NCBI GenBank assembly: GCA_049517655.1
Contig: JBEKRQ010000001.1
Location: 62,001 to 126,000 of the forward strand
DNA: 64,000 nucleotides
Direction of reading: 5' to 3'
From: UBA11358 sp049517655
Lineage (GTDB): Bacteria > Verrucomicrobiota > Verrucomicrobiia > Limisphaerales > UBA11358
Each line of letters starts with the position of its first letter. Position 1 is the stretch's first letter. This document shows positions 17,546-25,890 of this stretch, in pieces. A program made the position numbers and the translations under genes. The notes beneath the pieces were generated by a model. It saw only the letters and a program-made list of their open reading frames with translations. It was not told where the DNA came from and searched no databases.

Positions 17546-18304
17546 TTATTCATGTACCACTTCGACTGGCCATTGGATCTGCAATGGTCGCCCGACCAAA
17601 GAACGCCACTTCTCTCTCTGAGCAACCGTCAAAATGGCATAAAGATCCCGATCTCTTTCCTTTTCGATTATAGTGATGGCATCCGAGAGAGACTGGACTT
17701 GCTCAGTACGGTCTTTAAGCGACTCGTCAGCACTCAGGCCTGCAACCATCTGCCTTCCCAAACGCCGATAAAGTGGATTCAGTATCGGTTCATAAAAAAG
17801 GGAGACATCTCTGACCTGTCCTACCTGATCATCCGATAAACCCAGATCAGATACCAATAAATGATCCTTTTGCAGAGACTTCAGACCATCGACCTGCCAA
17901 ATGATCTCCCGAAGCCGTTGTGCTTGGGGAGCTGTTAGCACGTTCGAGAGTGAAGTCAGCAGATATTGGTCATATAGCCTCAATTTCTCTTCGACAATCT
18001 TACGACGATCTGACTCGGCTGCACCTTCACTTCGCGCTGCCATGTTTGTGATAGCTGGGATTTCTTTTATGGGTGTGTGTTTGAAAGCTGCTATTTTCGT
18101 CAACTGCTCCGATGTCAGATGCAAATCAGTCCGAACCTCTGGTCGTGCAATGACAGCAAACTCCTTTTGCTCCTGTGAAATGCCCGAGAAGTCGACGTAT
18201 AACCTTGCGCTCGGCTCGCTGGCACATCCCTGACTAACAAATACCAACGTTGTAAACAGGATAGTGAGCATATGTATGCCAAAGCCTCTGGATTTGGCGG
18301 ACAT
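17546..18304 (-). CDS. Hypothetical lipoprotein
   Basis: A charged helical protein with a lipoprotein signal: MLTILFTTLVFVSQGCAS gives a lipobox-like end at Cys. The mature part is rich in long amphipathic helices (DLHLTSEQLTKIAAF, LTAPQAQRLREIIWQVDGL, LTVAQREKWRSLVG), each with an LTxxQ-like phrase, reminiscent of Spy/CpxP-like periplasmic helical proteins though I cannot assign it. The frame stays open to 18439 but that part runs through a palindromic repeat; ATG at 18304 has a GAGAG ribosome site and a signal-peptide-sized lead, so it is preferred. ATGs at 18340 or 18367 are alternatives. Confidence 0.65.
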   Translation of the reverse strand: MSAKSRGFGIHMLTILFTTLVFVSQGCASEPSARLYVDFSGISQEQKEFAVIARPEVRTDLHLTSEQLTKIAAFKHTPIKEIPAITNMAARSEGAAESDRRKIVEEKLRLYDQYLLTSLSNVLTAPQAQRLREIIWQVDGLKSLQKDHLLVSDLGLSDDQVGQVRDVSLFYEPILNPLYRRLGRQMVAGLSADESLKDRTEQVQSLSDAITIIEKERDRDLYAILTVAQREKWRSLVGRPLQIQWPVEVVHE

Positions 18305-18419
18305 CCGGCTTTGCTCTCTCATTTGGAGGTGACTACGCATAGTGCTGTGCAGCCTTTCCTTTTTCATGGATTTGACTTTGCGCCGGGCAAAATGGCTTGT
18401 CCAGAAAAAGCGGCGCAAC

Positions 18420-18510
18420 TCGCCGGGTGTCTCGCCCACCCGGTTTTGGAGTGCGCGGACAAGTCCGCGCTTTCAAAGCGGCGACACGTCGCCGCAGTCC
18501 AAACGCGTCA
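18420..18510. repeat. Compound palindromic repeat upstream of kdgK
   Basis: Contains CGGGTGTCTCGCCCACCCGG-like sequence of the GGGCGAG family and then GCGCGGACAAGTCCGCGC and GGCGACACGTCGCC hairpins bounded by TTTTGGAGTGC and GCAGTCCAAA. The latter arrangement resembles the elements at 23695-23790 and 54084-54185. Confidence 0.65.
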
Positions 18511-18611
18511 TCTCCATTTTTTTACGGACAAACCGCGGTGTTCCTGTTAGTTGTGTGATGCGGCCAATCAGTCTCCCAAAGCTTGGGAATTTCACCGCAA
18601 AAACTTACTGT

Positions 18612-18617
18612 GAGGGA
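18612..18617 (+). promoter_or_regulatory. Ribosome binding site fixing the kdgK start
   Basis: GAGGGA lies 6 bases before the ATG at 18624 and decides against the much longer in-frame extension starting near 18342. Confidence 0.6.
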
Positions 18618-18623
18618 AATATA

Positions 18624-19706
18624 ATGAAATATGGCCTGAATATTCGTGAGAGTGGCGCGCTGGACTTTGTGTCCCTGGGTGCGCTGGTGCATCGGCTTGA
18701 TCCGGGAATCATTCCTTTTCGCAAGGCGACAAAGTGCCGCATCCACGTCAGCGGCGGTGAATTCAACTGCGCCGCGAACCTGTCGGATTGTTTCCGCCTG
18801 AACACTGGCATCGTCACCGCGATGGTGGATTATCCCATTGGCGACCTGATTGCCGAGCGCGTGCGGGCGATGGGTGTGAAACCGTTTTACAAGCGGTTCA
18901 AGCATAACGGTGTCAATGGCCCGAACATGGCGGCGGTTTACAGCGACCAGGGCTATGGCGTGCGTGCGCCGGTGGTGTTTTACAACCGCTGCAACGAGGC
19001 GGGCGCACAACTCAAACCCGGCGACTTTAATTGGAAGGAAATTTTCGGTGGTGGCGTCCGCTGGTTCCACAGCGGCGGCATCTTCGCGGCACTCTCCGAA
19101 ACCACGGGCGAATTGATCATCGAAGGCATGAAAGCGGCGAAGGCGGCGGGCGCAGTGGTGTCGTTCGACCTGAACTTCCGCCAAAAGCTCTGGGACATCT
19201 GGGGCGGGCAGGAAAAGGCATTGTCGGTGATGAAACGCATCGTCGAGCACGCGGACGTGCTGGTGGGCAATGAAGAGGATTTGCAGAAAGGTCTGGGATT
19301 GAAAGGCCCGGACGTGGCCGCCAAGTCCAAACTCGATCCGAGCGTGTTTTTCGGGATGATTGACCAGGTGGTGAAGAAATATCCGAAGGTCAAAGTGGTG
19401 GCCACGACATTGCGCGAAGTTCGTTCAACCAACCATCATGGCTGGTGCGCTGTGGCGTGGATTGACGGCAAGACCTATGCGGCGCCGGCGTGCGAGTTAA
19501 ACGTGCATGACCGTGTGGGCGGTGGCGACGGTTTTGCATCGGGATTTTTCTACGGTCTATTGACGGGGGAGGAACCTGAACAGGCGGTTAAGCTGGGCTG
19601 GGCGCATGGCGCATTGCTGACGACATTCCCCGGCGACACGACAATGGCGACAGTGGAGCAAGTGAAGGCGTTCGCCAAGGGAGGGTCTGCCCGTATTCAG
19701 CGGTAA
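18624..19706 (+). CDS. kdgK: PfkB-family sugar kinase, probable 2-keto-3-deoxygluconate kinase
   Basis: Kinase of 360 residues. The PfkB C-terminal signature appears as DRVGGGDGFASGFFYGLL (catalytic Asp in GGGDG), and the N-terminal glycine pattern VSGGEFNCAANLSDCF is present. Several insertions make it longer than the usual 310 residues, for example KLWDIWGGQEKALS. KdgK phosphorylates 2-keto-3-deoxygluconate, the product of mannonate dehydration, so it completes the uronate route begun by the nearby UxaC and SDR. Mannonate dehydratase and KDPG aldolase are not in the window. Substrate choice is inferred from context. Confidence 0.85.
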   Translation: MKYGLNIRESGALDFVSLGALVHRLDPGIIPFRKATKCRIHVSGGEFNCAANLSDCFRLNTGIVTAMVDYPIGDLIAERVRAMGVKPFYKRFKHNGVNGPNMAAVYSDQGYGVRAPVVFYNRCNEAGAQLKPGDFNWKEIFGGGVRWFHSGGIFAALSETTGELIIEGMKAAKAAGAVVSFDLNFRQKLWDIWGGQEKALSVMKRIVEHADVLVGNEEDLQKGLGLKGPDVAAKSKLDPSVFFGMIDQVVKKYPKVKVVATTLREVRSTNHHGWCAVAWIDGKTYAAPACELNVHDRVGGGDGFASGFFYGLLTGEEPEQAVKLGWAHGALLTTFPGDTTMATVEQVKAFAKGGSARIQR

Positions 19707-19711
19707 GCATT

Positions 19712-19825
19712 TGGGCTGCGCAGCAGCGCAGCCCTACCAATTTGGTAGGGCGAGACTCCCGGCGAGCCGCAAAGGCGGAAAAATCCAACTGCTCCGACGG
19801 CTCGCGAGGACGCTCGCCCCACGTA
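19712..19825. repeat. Compound palindromic repeat
   Basis: Three nested signals occur: a GGGCTGCGCAGCAGCGCAGCCC-type hairpin, a perfect CCCTACCAATTTGGTAGGG palindrome, and 21-base arms at 19748-19768 and 19799-19819 (GGGCGAGACTCCCGGCGAGCC and its near-inverse). Related to the 26-base repeats near 5-6 kb and to 29308-29363. It separates kdgK from the PilZ gene. Confidence 0.8.
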
Positions 19826-19863
19826 GGAGAAACCATTTCGGATGCTTATTTCTGGACGAGTGC

Positions 19864-20196
19864 TTACAAACCGAGTTCCGACCCCGCCATGGAATTCAAC
19901 CGCGCCTGGCTCTGTTTGGTCAGGCTCGTGAAGACCATCGAAACGTGATAGCCGGTGTGTTTGTTGCCGGTACAAGCGATGACGACGCCGGCACATTGGA
20001 GTCGGCTCTTGTCGCGCGGTGAGCAAAGTTCAACGGTCATTTCTGTCCATGGATTAAACGGTACCGGGCTATGGAACTCGATGCCACTTTTGTGGATGAC
20101 AACCGAATCGGCGGAAAGTTCAAGGCTGGTTTGCCGCACTTCCAAAGTGATGTGTTGTTGAAACGAATCGCCGTTCCCGAGTTTTCTTGCACTCAT
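19864..20196 (-). CDS. PilZ-domain-like protein
   Basis: A 110-residue single-domain protein. The beta-strand pattern with SGIEFHSPVPFNPWTEMTVEL and VVIACTGNKHTGYHVSMVFTSL fits a PilZ fold, which in other proteins binds cyclic di-GMP. The RxxxR and DxSxxG binding motifs are not clear here (SADSVVIHKSGIEF is the nearest), so c-di-GMP binding is doubtful. It precedes the fabH gene on the same strand but is separated from it by 70 bases downstream in transcription order. Confidence 0.65.
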   Translation of the reverse strand: MSARKLGNGDSFQQHITLEVRQTSLELSADSVVIHKSGIEFHSPVPFNPWTEMTVELCSPRDKSRLQCAGVVIACTGNKHTGYHVSMVFTSLTKQSQARLNSMAGSELGL

Positions 20197-20266
20197 AAAT
20201 ACACTGTTAAACTAGCACCTTAAATTCAATCGTCAAATAGGCGTCCAGAATTCAATAAATAAGCAT

Positions 20267-21304
20267 TCACCACTCAATGACCGCTGCGCCCCACGTCAGG
20301 CCTGCGCCGAAGACGATGAGCAGAACCAGATCGCCACGCTGAATTTTTCCCGACGCAACCGCTTCGTCCAATGCAATGGCCACCGCCGCCGCCGACGTGT
20401 TGCCATAACGATCCAAATTGATGAACATTTGTTCCGGTGCGACGCCGAGCCGTTTTCCCACCGCGTCAATGATCCGTTGATTCGCCTGATGGGGAATGAC
20501 GCATTTGATTTTTGCGATGTCGAGTTCACAACGCCGCAACGCCTCCTTCGCCGCCGTGCACATTGCCTGAACGGCGTTTTTGAACGTTTCTCGCCCATCC
20601 ATTTGCAGGTAGTGAAGTTTTGCTGCAACCGTATCCACTGTCGCCGGGCGCCGGCTTCCGCCGCCGGGCATGTGGATTAAATTGCCCTTCGAACCGTCCG
20701 CGCCCATTACCGCGGTCAACAAGCCGTGGGCGTTGGGACGATTTTGCAAAATCGCTGCGCCTGCGCCGTCGCCAAACAGCACACAGGTGTTGCGGTCGGC
20801 ATAATCCACAATCGAAGAAAGTTTTTCCGCGCCAATGACGAGCACCGTGTCGTAGGTGCGCGACATGATGAATTGTTGCCCGATTTCCAAACCGTAAATA
20901 AAACCGGAGCATGCCGCCTCAAGGTCAAAAGCCGCTGCGCGCCGCGCGCCAATTTTTTGCTGCACCAGACACGCCGTGGCCGGAAACGGCATGTCCGGGG
21001 TGATTGTCGCAACAACGATGAGTTCAATTTGTTCGGCGGTGGCTCCGGCCATTTTCATCGCACGTTGCGCCGCTTTCACCGCCATGTCAGACGTGAATTC
21101 GTCCTTTGCCGCCACCCGTCGTTCCTTGATGCCGGTGCGTGTCGTGATCCACTCGTCCGATGTATCCACTATTTTTTCCAGGTCGGCATTGGTCAAAATT
21201 TTCGCCGGCACATACGAGCCGACGCCGGTGATGGAACAGGTGCGGCCCTGAAAATTATGCTGGGCGCGCGGGTTTTTGAATTTGATGGTGGACAAGGCGC
21301 TCAT
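20267..21304 (-). CDS. fabH: 3-oxoacyl-[acyl-carrier-protein] synthase III
   Basis: KASIII of 345 residues, which starts fatty-acid synthesis by condensing acetyl-CoA (or a branched starter) with malonyl-ACP. The catalytic triad is visible: Cys132 in EAACSGFIYG, His272 in IPHQANQRI and Asn302 in RYGNTSAAAV. A 20-residue N-terminal extension precedes the usual CSITGVGSYVP start. The ATG overlaps the plsX stop by 4 bases, so both are translated from the coaD-DUF177-rpmF-plsX-fabH unit. Confidence 0.96.
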   Translation of the reverse strand: MSALSTIKFKNPRAQHNFQGRTCSITGVGSYVPAKILTNADLEKIVDTSDEWITTRTGIKERRVAAKDEFTSDMAVKAAQRAMKMAGATAEQIELIVVATITPDMPFPATACLVQQKIGARRAAAFDLEAACSGFIYGLEIGQQFIMSRTYDTVLVIGAEKLSSIVDYADRNTCVLFGDGAGAAILQNRPNAHGLLTAVMGADGSKGNLIHMPGGGSRRPATVDTVAAKLHYLQMDGRETFKNAVQAMCTAAKEALRRCELDIAKIKCVIPHQANQRIIDAVGKRLGVAPEQMFINLDRYGNTSAAAVAIALDEAVASGKIQRGDLVLLIVFGAGLTWGAAVIEW

Positions 21305-22347
21305 GCGGGAACAAGAACCGGCGGTGAAATTTCCACAGCAGCCAATTTTCCATTCGCGCGGGCGATTTCGCGGGCAATGGTTTGATTAACCTGCTGTTGC
21401 ACGGCTTCGGCTGTCACGCGCAACGCACTGGCGACGGCGCGTTCGCGCGCCGAACCATGCGCCTTGAACACCATGCCGTTGAAACCGAGCATCGGCGCGC
21501 CGCCATAAACTTCCGGGTCCATGCGCCGACGAATGGCGTGAAAGGCATTTTTCACAAGCAGCCCGCCGAGTTGACGTCTTGGATTTTGTGTCAGCTCGTG
21601 CCTGAGCATCGAAAACATCGCGACCGCAAGACTTTCACAGGTTTTCAAGACAATGTTGCCCACAAAACCATCGCACACGACCACGTCCACGCGGTCTTTG
21701 AACAGATCGTGCCCCTCAACATTGCCGATGAAATTCAAGTCGAGTTGCTTGCAGAGTTTGAAAGCTTCAAGCGTCAGCTCATTGCCTTTGGAATCCTCCG
21801 TCCCGATGCTGAGAATGCCAACGCGCGGATTTTTCCGGCCAAGCACTTCCCGCGAATACACACTGCCCATCACGGCGAATTGAGCGAGATGAATCGGTTT
21901 GCATTCAATATTCGCGCCACCGTCAAGCAGGACGAATTCATGTTCCTGCCGTGGAATGACCGCCGCAATGCAACCCCGATCCACGCCGGGGATGCGACCC
22001 ACTTTGAACGTGGCTGCTGCAAAAATGCCGCCGGTATTGCCAAGCGAAACCAGGGCGTCGGCCTTGCCCTCGTGAACCAGTTCTGCCGCGCGCCCGATGG
22101 AGCTGTCGCGTTTCCTGCGAAGCGCGCTGGCGGGTTTGTCATCCATTTCCACGACTTCGCTGGCGTGGATGACGTGCACGCGATGGTCGCGAAAACCGCG
22201 GGGGGGCAGGGCGGTGTGAATGTCAGCTTGATTGCCAACCAGGTAAATGGCGGAGATTTTCTCGTTGCCTTCAAGCGCCAATTTAACGCCGTCGATGACA
22301 ACACCACACCCGTGGTCGCCGCCCATGACATCCACTGCAATTCGCAT
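21301..22347 (-). CDS. plsX: Phosphate acyltransferase PlsX
   Basis: Protein of 348 residues beginning MRIAVDVMGGDHGCGVVIDG, the PlsX signature. Later segments (SLGNTGGIFAAATF, LLDGGANIECKP, VVCDGFVGNIVLKT) are all typical. It makes acyl-phosphate from acyl-ACP for phospholipid synthesis. It lies between rpmF and fabH, the order conserved across many bacteria, with an intrinsic terminator just ahead of it. Confidence 0.96.
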   Translation of the reverse strand: MRIAVDVMGGDHGCGVVIDGVKLALEGNEKISAIYLVGNQADIHTALPPRGFRDHRVHVIHASEVVEMDDKPASALRRKRDSSIGRAAELVHEGKADALVSLGNTGGIFAAATFKVGRIPGVDRGCIAAVIPRQEHEFVLLDGGANIECKPIHLAQFAVMGSVYSREVLGRKNPRVGILSIGTEDSKGNELTLEAFKLCKQLDLNFIGNVEGHDLFKDRVDVVVCDGFVGNIVLKTCESLAVAMFSMLRHELTQNPRRQLGGLLVKNAFHAIRRRMDPEVYGGAPMLGFNGMVFKAHGSARERAVASALRVTAEAVQQQVNQTIAREIARANGKLAAVEISPPVLVPA

Positions 22348-22355
22348 AGATGAAA

Positions 22356-22380
22356 TAAAAAACGCGGAGATTTTTCCGCG
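22356..22380 (-). terminator. Intrinsic terminator/attenuator between rpmF and plsX
   Basis: On the minus strand CGCGGA and TCCGCG pair around a 6-base loop and are followed at once by TTTTTT. It lies in the 43-base gap between rpmF and plsX and may reduce read-through into the lipid genes. Confidence 0.7.
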
Positions 22381-22390
22381 GGCGTGCCAA

Positions 22391-22579
22391 TCAAGTGCCC
22401 GCTGTGACGCTCAACACCTGACGGCCTTTGTAATAGCCACAAGCCGGACAAACTCGATGGGGCACATAAGGCACCGCGCATTGCGGGCAGGTGCTGAGTT
22501 GTGGCAGAGTCAATACACTGTTGTAAGCGCGGCGCATGCGCTGCCGGCTGCGGGATGGTTTGCGTTTTGGAACACCCAT
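22391..22579 (-). CDS. rpmF: 50S ribosomal protein L32
   Basis: A 62-residue protein starting MGVPKRKPSRSRQRMRRA. It has two CxxC pairs (CPQC and CPAC), so it is the zinc-binding form of L32. It sits 10 bases after the DUF177 gene, the usual pairing. Confidence 0.95.
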   Translation of the reverse strand: MGVPKRKPSRSRQRMRRAYNSVLTLPQLSTCPQCAVPYVPHRVCPACGYYKGRQVLSVTAGT

Positions 22580-22589
22580 ACTTAAAAAT

Positions 22590-23066
22590 TTACAATTTCA
22601 ATTTGTTTAATTCAACCCACGCGGACGGGGGAATTTCGTCGGCGATCTTACGGGCTTTGCCAGTCTTTACTCCCTCTAATCCGCCGCAATCCGGCTTGCA
22701 CAGCGGATGTTGCGGAAACTCCAGGAGCATATCTTCACGCGCAAATGGCGTCAAGTCCACGCAATCATCAACAACAGTCACCCGCTCTTCGCCTTTGAGC
22801 GGCAAATGACACGTCCACGGTTTCAATTCCAGTTTGCGTGTAAAGGGTTTCAAGCATCTCACACACCGGCATTCGAGTGTCAGTTGCAGTGACCCGCGAA
22901 TCAAAAAACCGCGCTCCAATTTTTGAATCTTGATGTCATACCGCAAGGGTTGTTTGACCCGGATCATTTCGTCGCGCGTGTCTATGTCCAATTCATCCAC
23001 CGGCAGTTCACCCTTCAAGGCAACGGGGCACTCCTCCACGTGACGCAGATTGACAATCAGCGGCAT
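22590..23066 (-). CDS. DUF177 (YceD-like) protein
   Basis: A 158-residue protein directly upstream of rpmF, where the DUF177/YceD family lives in most bacteria. The family segments ECRCVRCLKPF (with paired Cys) and VDLTPFAREDMLLEFPQHPLCKPDC are present. YceD-like proteins have been linked to 23S rRNA metabolism; here the role is inferred from position. It follows coaD by 12 bases. Confidence 0.9.
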   Translation of the reverse strand: MPLIVNLRHVEECPVALKGELPVDELDIDTRDEMIRVKQPLRYDIKIQKLERGFLIRGSLQLTLECRCVRCLKPFTRKLELKPWTCHLPLKGEERVTVVDDCVDLTPFAREDMLLEFPQHPLCKPDCGGLEGVKTGKARKIADEIPPSAWVELNKLKL

Positions 23067-23078
23067 GACAAACTCCGT

Positions 23079-23570
23079 TCAAATCTTTTTTGCGGCGCTG
23101 AACTTTTTCGCCAGAGCAGTCCGCACGTGCGGCGGCACAAACCCGCTCACGTCGCCACCCAACCGCGCGATTTCCTTCACGATCTGTGAGCTCAAAAATG
23201 TATAAGTGTCCTTCGGCATCATGAAAATCGTTTCGATACTTTCATTCAACTTGCGGTTCATCAGGGCGAGCTGAAACTCAAATTCGAAGTCCGACACCGC
23301 CCGCAACCCCCGCACAATCGCCTGTGCTTTTCGACTCATGACATATTCGACGAGCAGGCTGTCAAACGTATCGACTTCGACGCGCGGCAGATTTCGCACC
23401 GCTTGCTTCACGAGCGCAAATCGTTCGTCGAGTGTGAACAGCGGGTGTTTGTAATCGTTTTTCGCCACGGCCACGACAACACGGTCGAATAACTTCGCCG
23501 CGCGCTGAACGACGTCCAAATGGCCGTTGGTCAATGGGTCAAAACTACCGGGATAAATCGCCATGCGCAT
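23079..23570 (-). CDS. coaD: Phosphopantetheine adenylyltransferase
   Basis: Nucleotidyltransferase of 163 residues catalysing the fourth step of coenzyme A synthesis. The ATP-binding motif GSFDPLTNGHLDVVQRA starts at about residue 7 and FLSSQIVKEIARLGGDV near the C-terminus is family-typical. The ATG at 23570 (or 23564) gives the usual N-terminus; the in-frame extension to 23654 is rejected. It heads the lipid operon, fitting CoA supply for fatty-acid synthesis. Confidence 0.95.
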   Translation of the reverse strand: MRMAIYPGSFDPLTNGHLDVVQRAAKLFDRVVVAVAKNDYKHPLFTLDERFALVKQAVRNLPRVEVDTFDSLLVEYVMSRKAQAIVRGLRAVSDFEFEFQLALMNRKLNESIETIFMMPKDTYTFLSSQIVKEIARLGGDVSGFVPPHVRTALAKKFSAAKKI

Positions 23571-23694
23571 CGCCACCACTTTAGCACGCGCGACGGGATT
23601 GACGAGGAAGAAAATTGCCGGGGCGGATCGGGCGTAAAGCCGGAATTGTGACAAATGTCCGATCCCGAGATTTACTCCGAGAAAAGCGGTCCCG

Positions 23695-23790
23695 ATGCAT
23701 CAGGACCGCACTCCAAAACGCTGGCGCACTTTGCCGCGACCACTGGTATTCGCGAAGCGTCTTGGACTGCGCCAGTCCGCTGGCGCTTTT
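23695..23790. repeat. Dispersed repeat, copy inverted relative to 54084-54185
   Basis: The part 23751-23789 is, as reverse complement, identical to 54084-54122 except for two positions; it reads GCGCCAGCGGACTGGCGC followed by the AAGACGCTTCGCG end. The unit forms hairpins. It lies between the divergent coaD and M29 peptidase genes; in-frame readings through it are spurious. Confidence 0.8.
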
Positions 23791-23866
23791 GACGCCCGGC
23801 AGTTTGAATCGCACTTCGCTGTGTGTTTGATTGTTCTGATACTTTGTTTTACGCTTTCCAAAATTT

Positions 23867-24976
23867 ATGACCGATCCGCGCTACAAAAAACTGGCAAAGC
23901 TGTTGGTGAAGTATTCGACCGCATTGAAAAAGGGCGACCGCGTGTTGCTCGACATGATGGATGTGCCTGATGAGTTCACCATCGAATTGATCCGTACGGC
24001 ACGGGCGGCGGGCGCAACGCCGCTAGTCGAGGTCCGGCACACGCGAATTTCGCGCGAGCTATTGCTTGAAATGAACGATAGACAAGCTGCGCTCGTCCGC
24101 GACGTCGAACTATTTCGCATGAAAAAGATGCAGGCTTACATCGCCATTCGCGGCAGTGACAACATGAGTGAAAATGCCGACGTGCCGGGCGACCGCATGG
24201 CACTTTACTCGCGTATCATCCGCCCGGTGTCGGATTATCGCGTCAACAAAACGCGCTGGTGCGTGCTGCGCTGGCCCACGCCCAGCATGGCACAGGCGGC
24301 TAGCATGAGCACCGAGGCGTTCGAGAATTTGTATTTTGACGTGTGCACGATGGATTACGCGAAAATGGCGCGCGCGATGATTCCGCTGGAGCGTCGGATG
24401 AAACGCGCCGACCGCGTCCGCCTCGTCGGCCCCGGCACCAACCTGGCGTTCAGCATCAAAGGCATCGGCGCCAAAATGTGCAAGGGCGACCGTAACATTC
24501 CCGACGGTGAAGTGTTTTCCTGCCCGGTGAAGAATTCCGTGAACGGCGTCGTACAATTCAACACGCCGACGATTTATTCGGGAGCTAAATTTGAAAATGT
24601 CCGGTTGGAGTTCAAGGGTGGGAAAATCATCAATGCGGCGGCCAACAACACGAAGCGGCTGAATGAAATTTTGGATACGGACGCGGGCGCCCGTTACATC
24701 GGCGAATTTTCGCTCGGGTTCAATCCCTACATTTTGGATCCGATGTGCGATATTTTATTCGACGAAAAAATCGCCGGTTCACTGCACTTTACGCCGGGGC
24801 AGGCCTACGAGGAATGTGACAACGGCAACCGCTCGGCCGTGCACTGGGACATGGTATTGATTCAACGTCCTGAATGGGGCGGCGGCGAAGTGTGGTTCGA
24901 TGGCGAACTGATTCGCAAAGACGGCTTGTTTAAACCGAAGGATTTAAAACCGCTGAATCCGGCGAATCTGAAATAA
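23867..24976 (+). CDS. Aminopeptidase, M29 (thermophilic metalloprotease) family
   Basis: Protein of 369 residues, close to the family length. The M29 two-metal site can be read in order: EFSLG (Glu), GSLHFTPGQAYEE (His and Tyr) and AVHWDMVL (His and Asp). It removes N-terminal amino acids from peptides in the cytoplasm. It is convergent with the LysR gene with 2 bases between stops. The first ATG (23867) has no strong ribosome site. Confidence 0.9.
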   Translation: MTDPRYKKLAKLLVKYSTALKKGDRVLLDMMDVPDEFTIELIRTARAAGATPLVEVRHTRISRELLLEMNDRQAALVRDVELFRMKKMQAYIAIRGSDNMSENADVPGDRMALYSRIIRPVSDYRVNKTRWCVLRWPTPSMAQAASMSTEAFENLYFDVCTMDYAKMARAMIPLERRMKRADRVRLVGPGTNLAFSIKGIGAKMCKGDRNIPDGEVFSCPVKNSVNGVVQFNTPTIYSGAKFENVRLEFKGGKIINAAANNTKRLNEILDTDAGARYIGEFSLGFNPYILDPMCDILFDEKIAGSLHFTPGQAYEECDNGNRSAVHWDMVLIQRPEWGGGEVWFDGELIRKDGLFKPKDLKPLNPANLK

Positions 24977-24978
24977 TT

Positions 24979-25860
24979 TCACGCTGCTTCCTTGAGAATC
25001 GTCAGGAACTGTTTTACCGCGGGTGGAAGCACTTTGTTCTTTTTGTAAATCGCCGCCAGCGGACGGCAAAGCCCGCTGTCTTCAATCGGGATGGCGACGA
25101 GTGTTTGCTTGACCACTTCCTGTATGACCGTGCCCCGCGGCACGATGGAAATGCCCATGTCAATTTCCACCGCCCGTTTCAGCGTTTCGATGTTGTCAAA
25201 TTCCATGACGTTGTTCACGCGCACGCCGTATTCCCTGAAAGTTTTATCAATCGCCTTGCGCGTCGGGGTATCCGGTTCGAAACAGACGAACTTCTGCCCG
25301 GTGAGCGTTTTGAGCTTCGCGGTTTTTTGTCTGGCGAACGGATGCTGCGGATGGCAGATGACCACAAGTGGGTCCTTGTGCAGCGAAACAATTTCCAGCC
25401 TTGCGTCTTTGGACGGATATGCAACCAGCCCCAAATCCACAACATTGCTGAGCACGTCTTCGTAAACTTCACTGGAACCGCGGTATTCGACGTGGACGTT
25501 GACCGTCGGGTAAATCTTCATGAACTTTTTGACGTACGGCGGCAAATCGTGCAATCCAATGCAGTAGATCGTCGCGAGGCGAATCATGCCGGAAATGATG
25601 CCCTTCAATTCCTGCAATTTGCTTTCCAGCGACTCGTAGGTCCTGATGATTTGCTTGCTGAAATCGTAGAGCACCTGTCCTTCGCGCGTGAGGCGGAACT
25701 TTCTTTTGCTGCGCTCGATGAGCGGGGACTTGAACGTGCGTTCCAGTGAACTGATCTGCTGGCTGACTGCGGATTGTGTGACGCTGTTGATTTGCGCGGC
25801 TTTGGTGAAACTTTCCGTTTCAACCAAATCGCAGAACACCCTGAGACTTTCGATTTGCAT
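24979..25860 (-). CDS. LysR-family transcriptional regulator
   Basis: Regulator of 293 residues. The winged helix-turn-helix is at residues 1-65 (FTKAAQINSVTQSAVSQQIS), followed by the two-lobed effector domain (GMIRLATIYCIGLHDLPPYV, later VVICHPQHPFA and GISIVPRGTV). The effector is unknown. It is not divergent from an obvious target: its upstream neighbour, a sensor kinase, lies on the same strand. Confidence 0.93.
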   Translation of the reverse strand: MQIESLRVFCDLVETESFTKAAQINSVTQSAVSQQISSLERTFKSPLIERSKRKFRLTREGQVLYDFSKQIIRTYESLESKLQELKGIISGMIRLATIYCIGLHDLPPYVKKFMKIYPTVNVHVEYRGSSEVYEDVLSNVVDLGLVAYPSKDARLEIVSLHKDPLVVICHPQHPFARQKTAKLKTLTGQKFVCFEPDTPTRKAIDKTFREYGVRVNNVMEFDNIETLKRAVEIDMGISIVPRGTVIQEVVKQTLVAIPIEDSGLCRPLAAIYKKNKVLPPAVKQFLTILKEAA

Positions 25861-25890
25861 CGGATTTAATTTATCAGGAAACCTGGGTTG

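Noticed and set aside
18342..18623. N-terminal extension of the sugar kinase
   Set aside because: It reads through palindromic repeat DNA and a good ribosome site marks the ATG at 18624.
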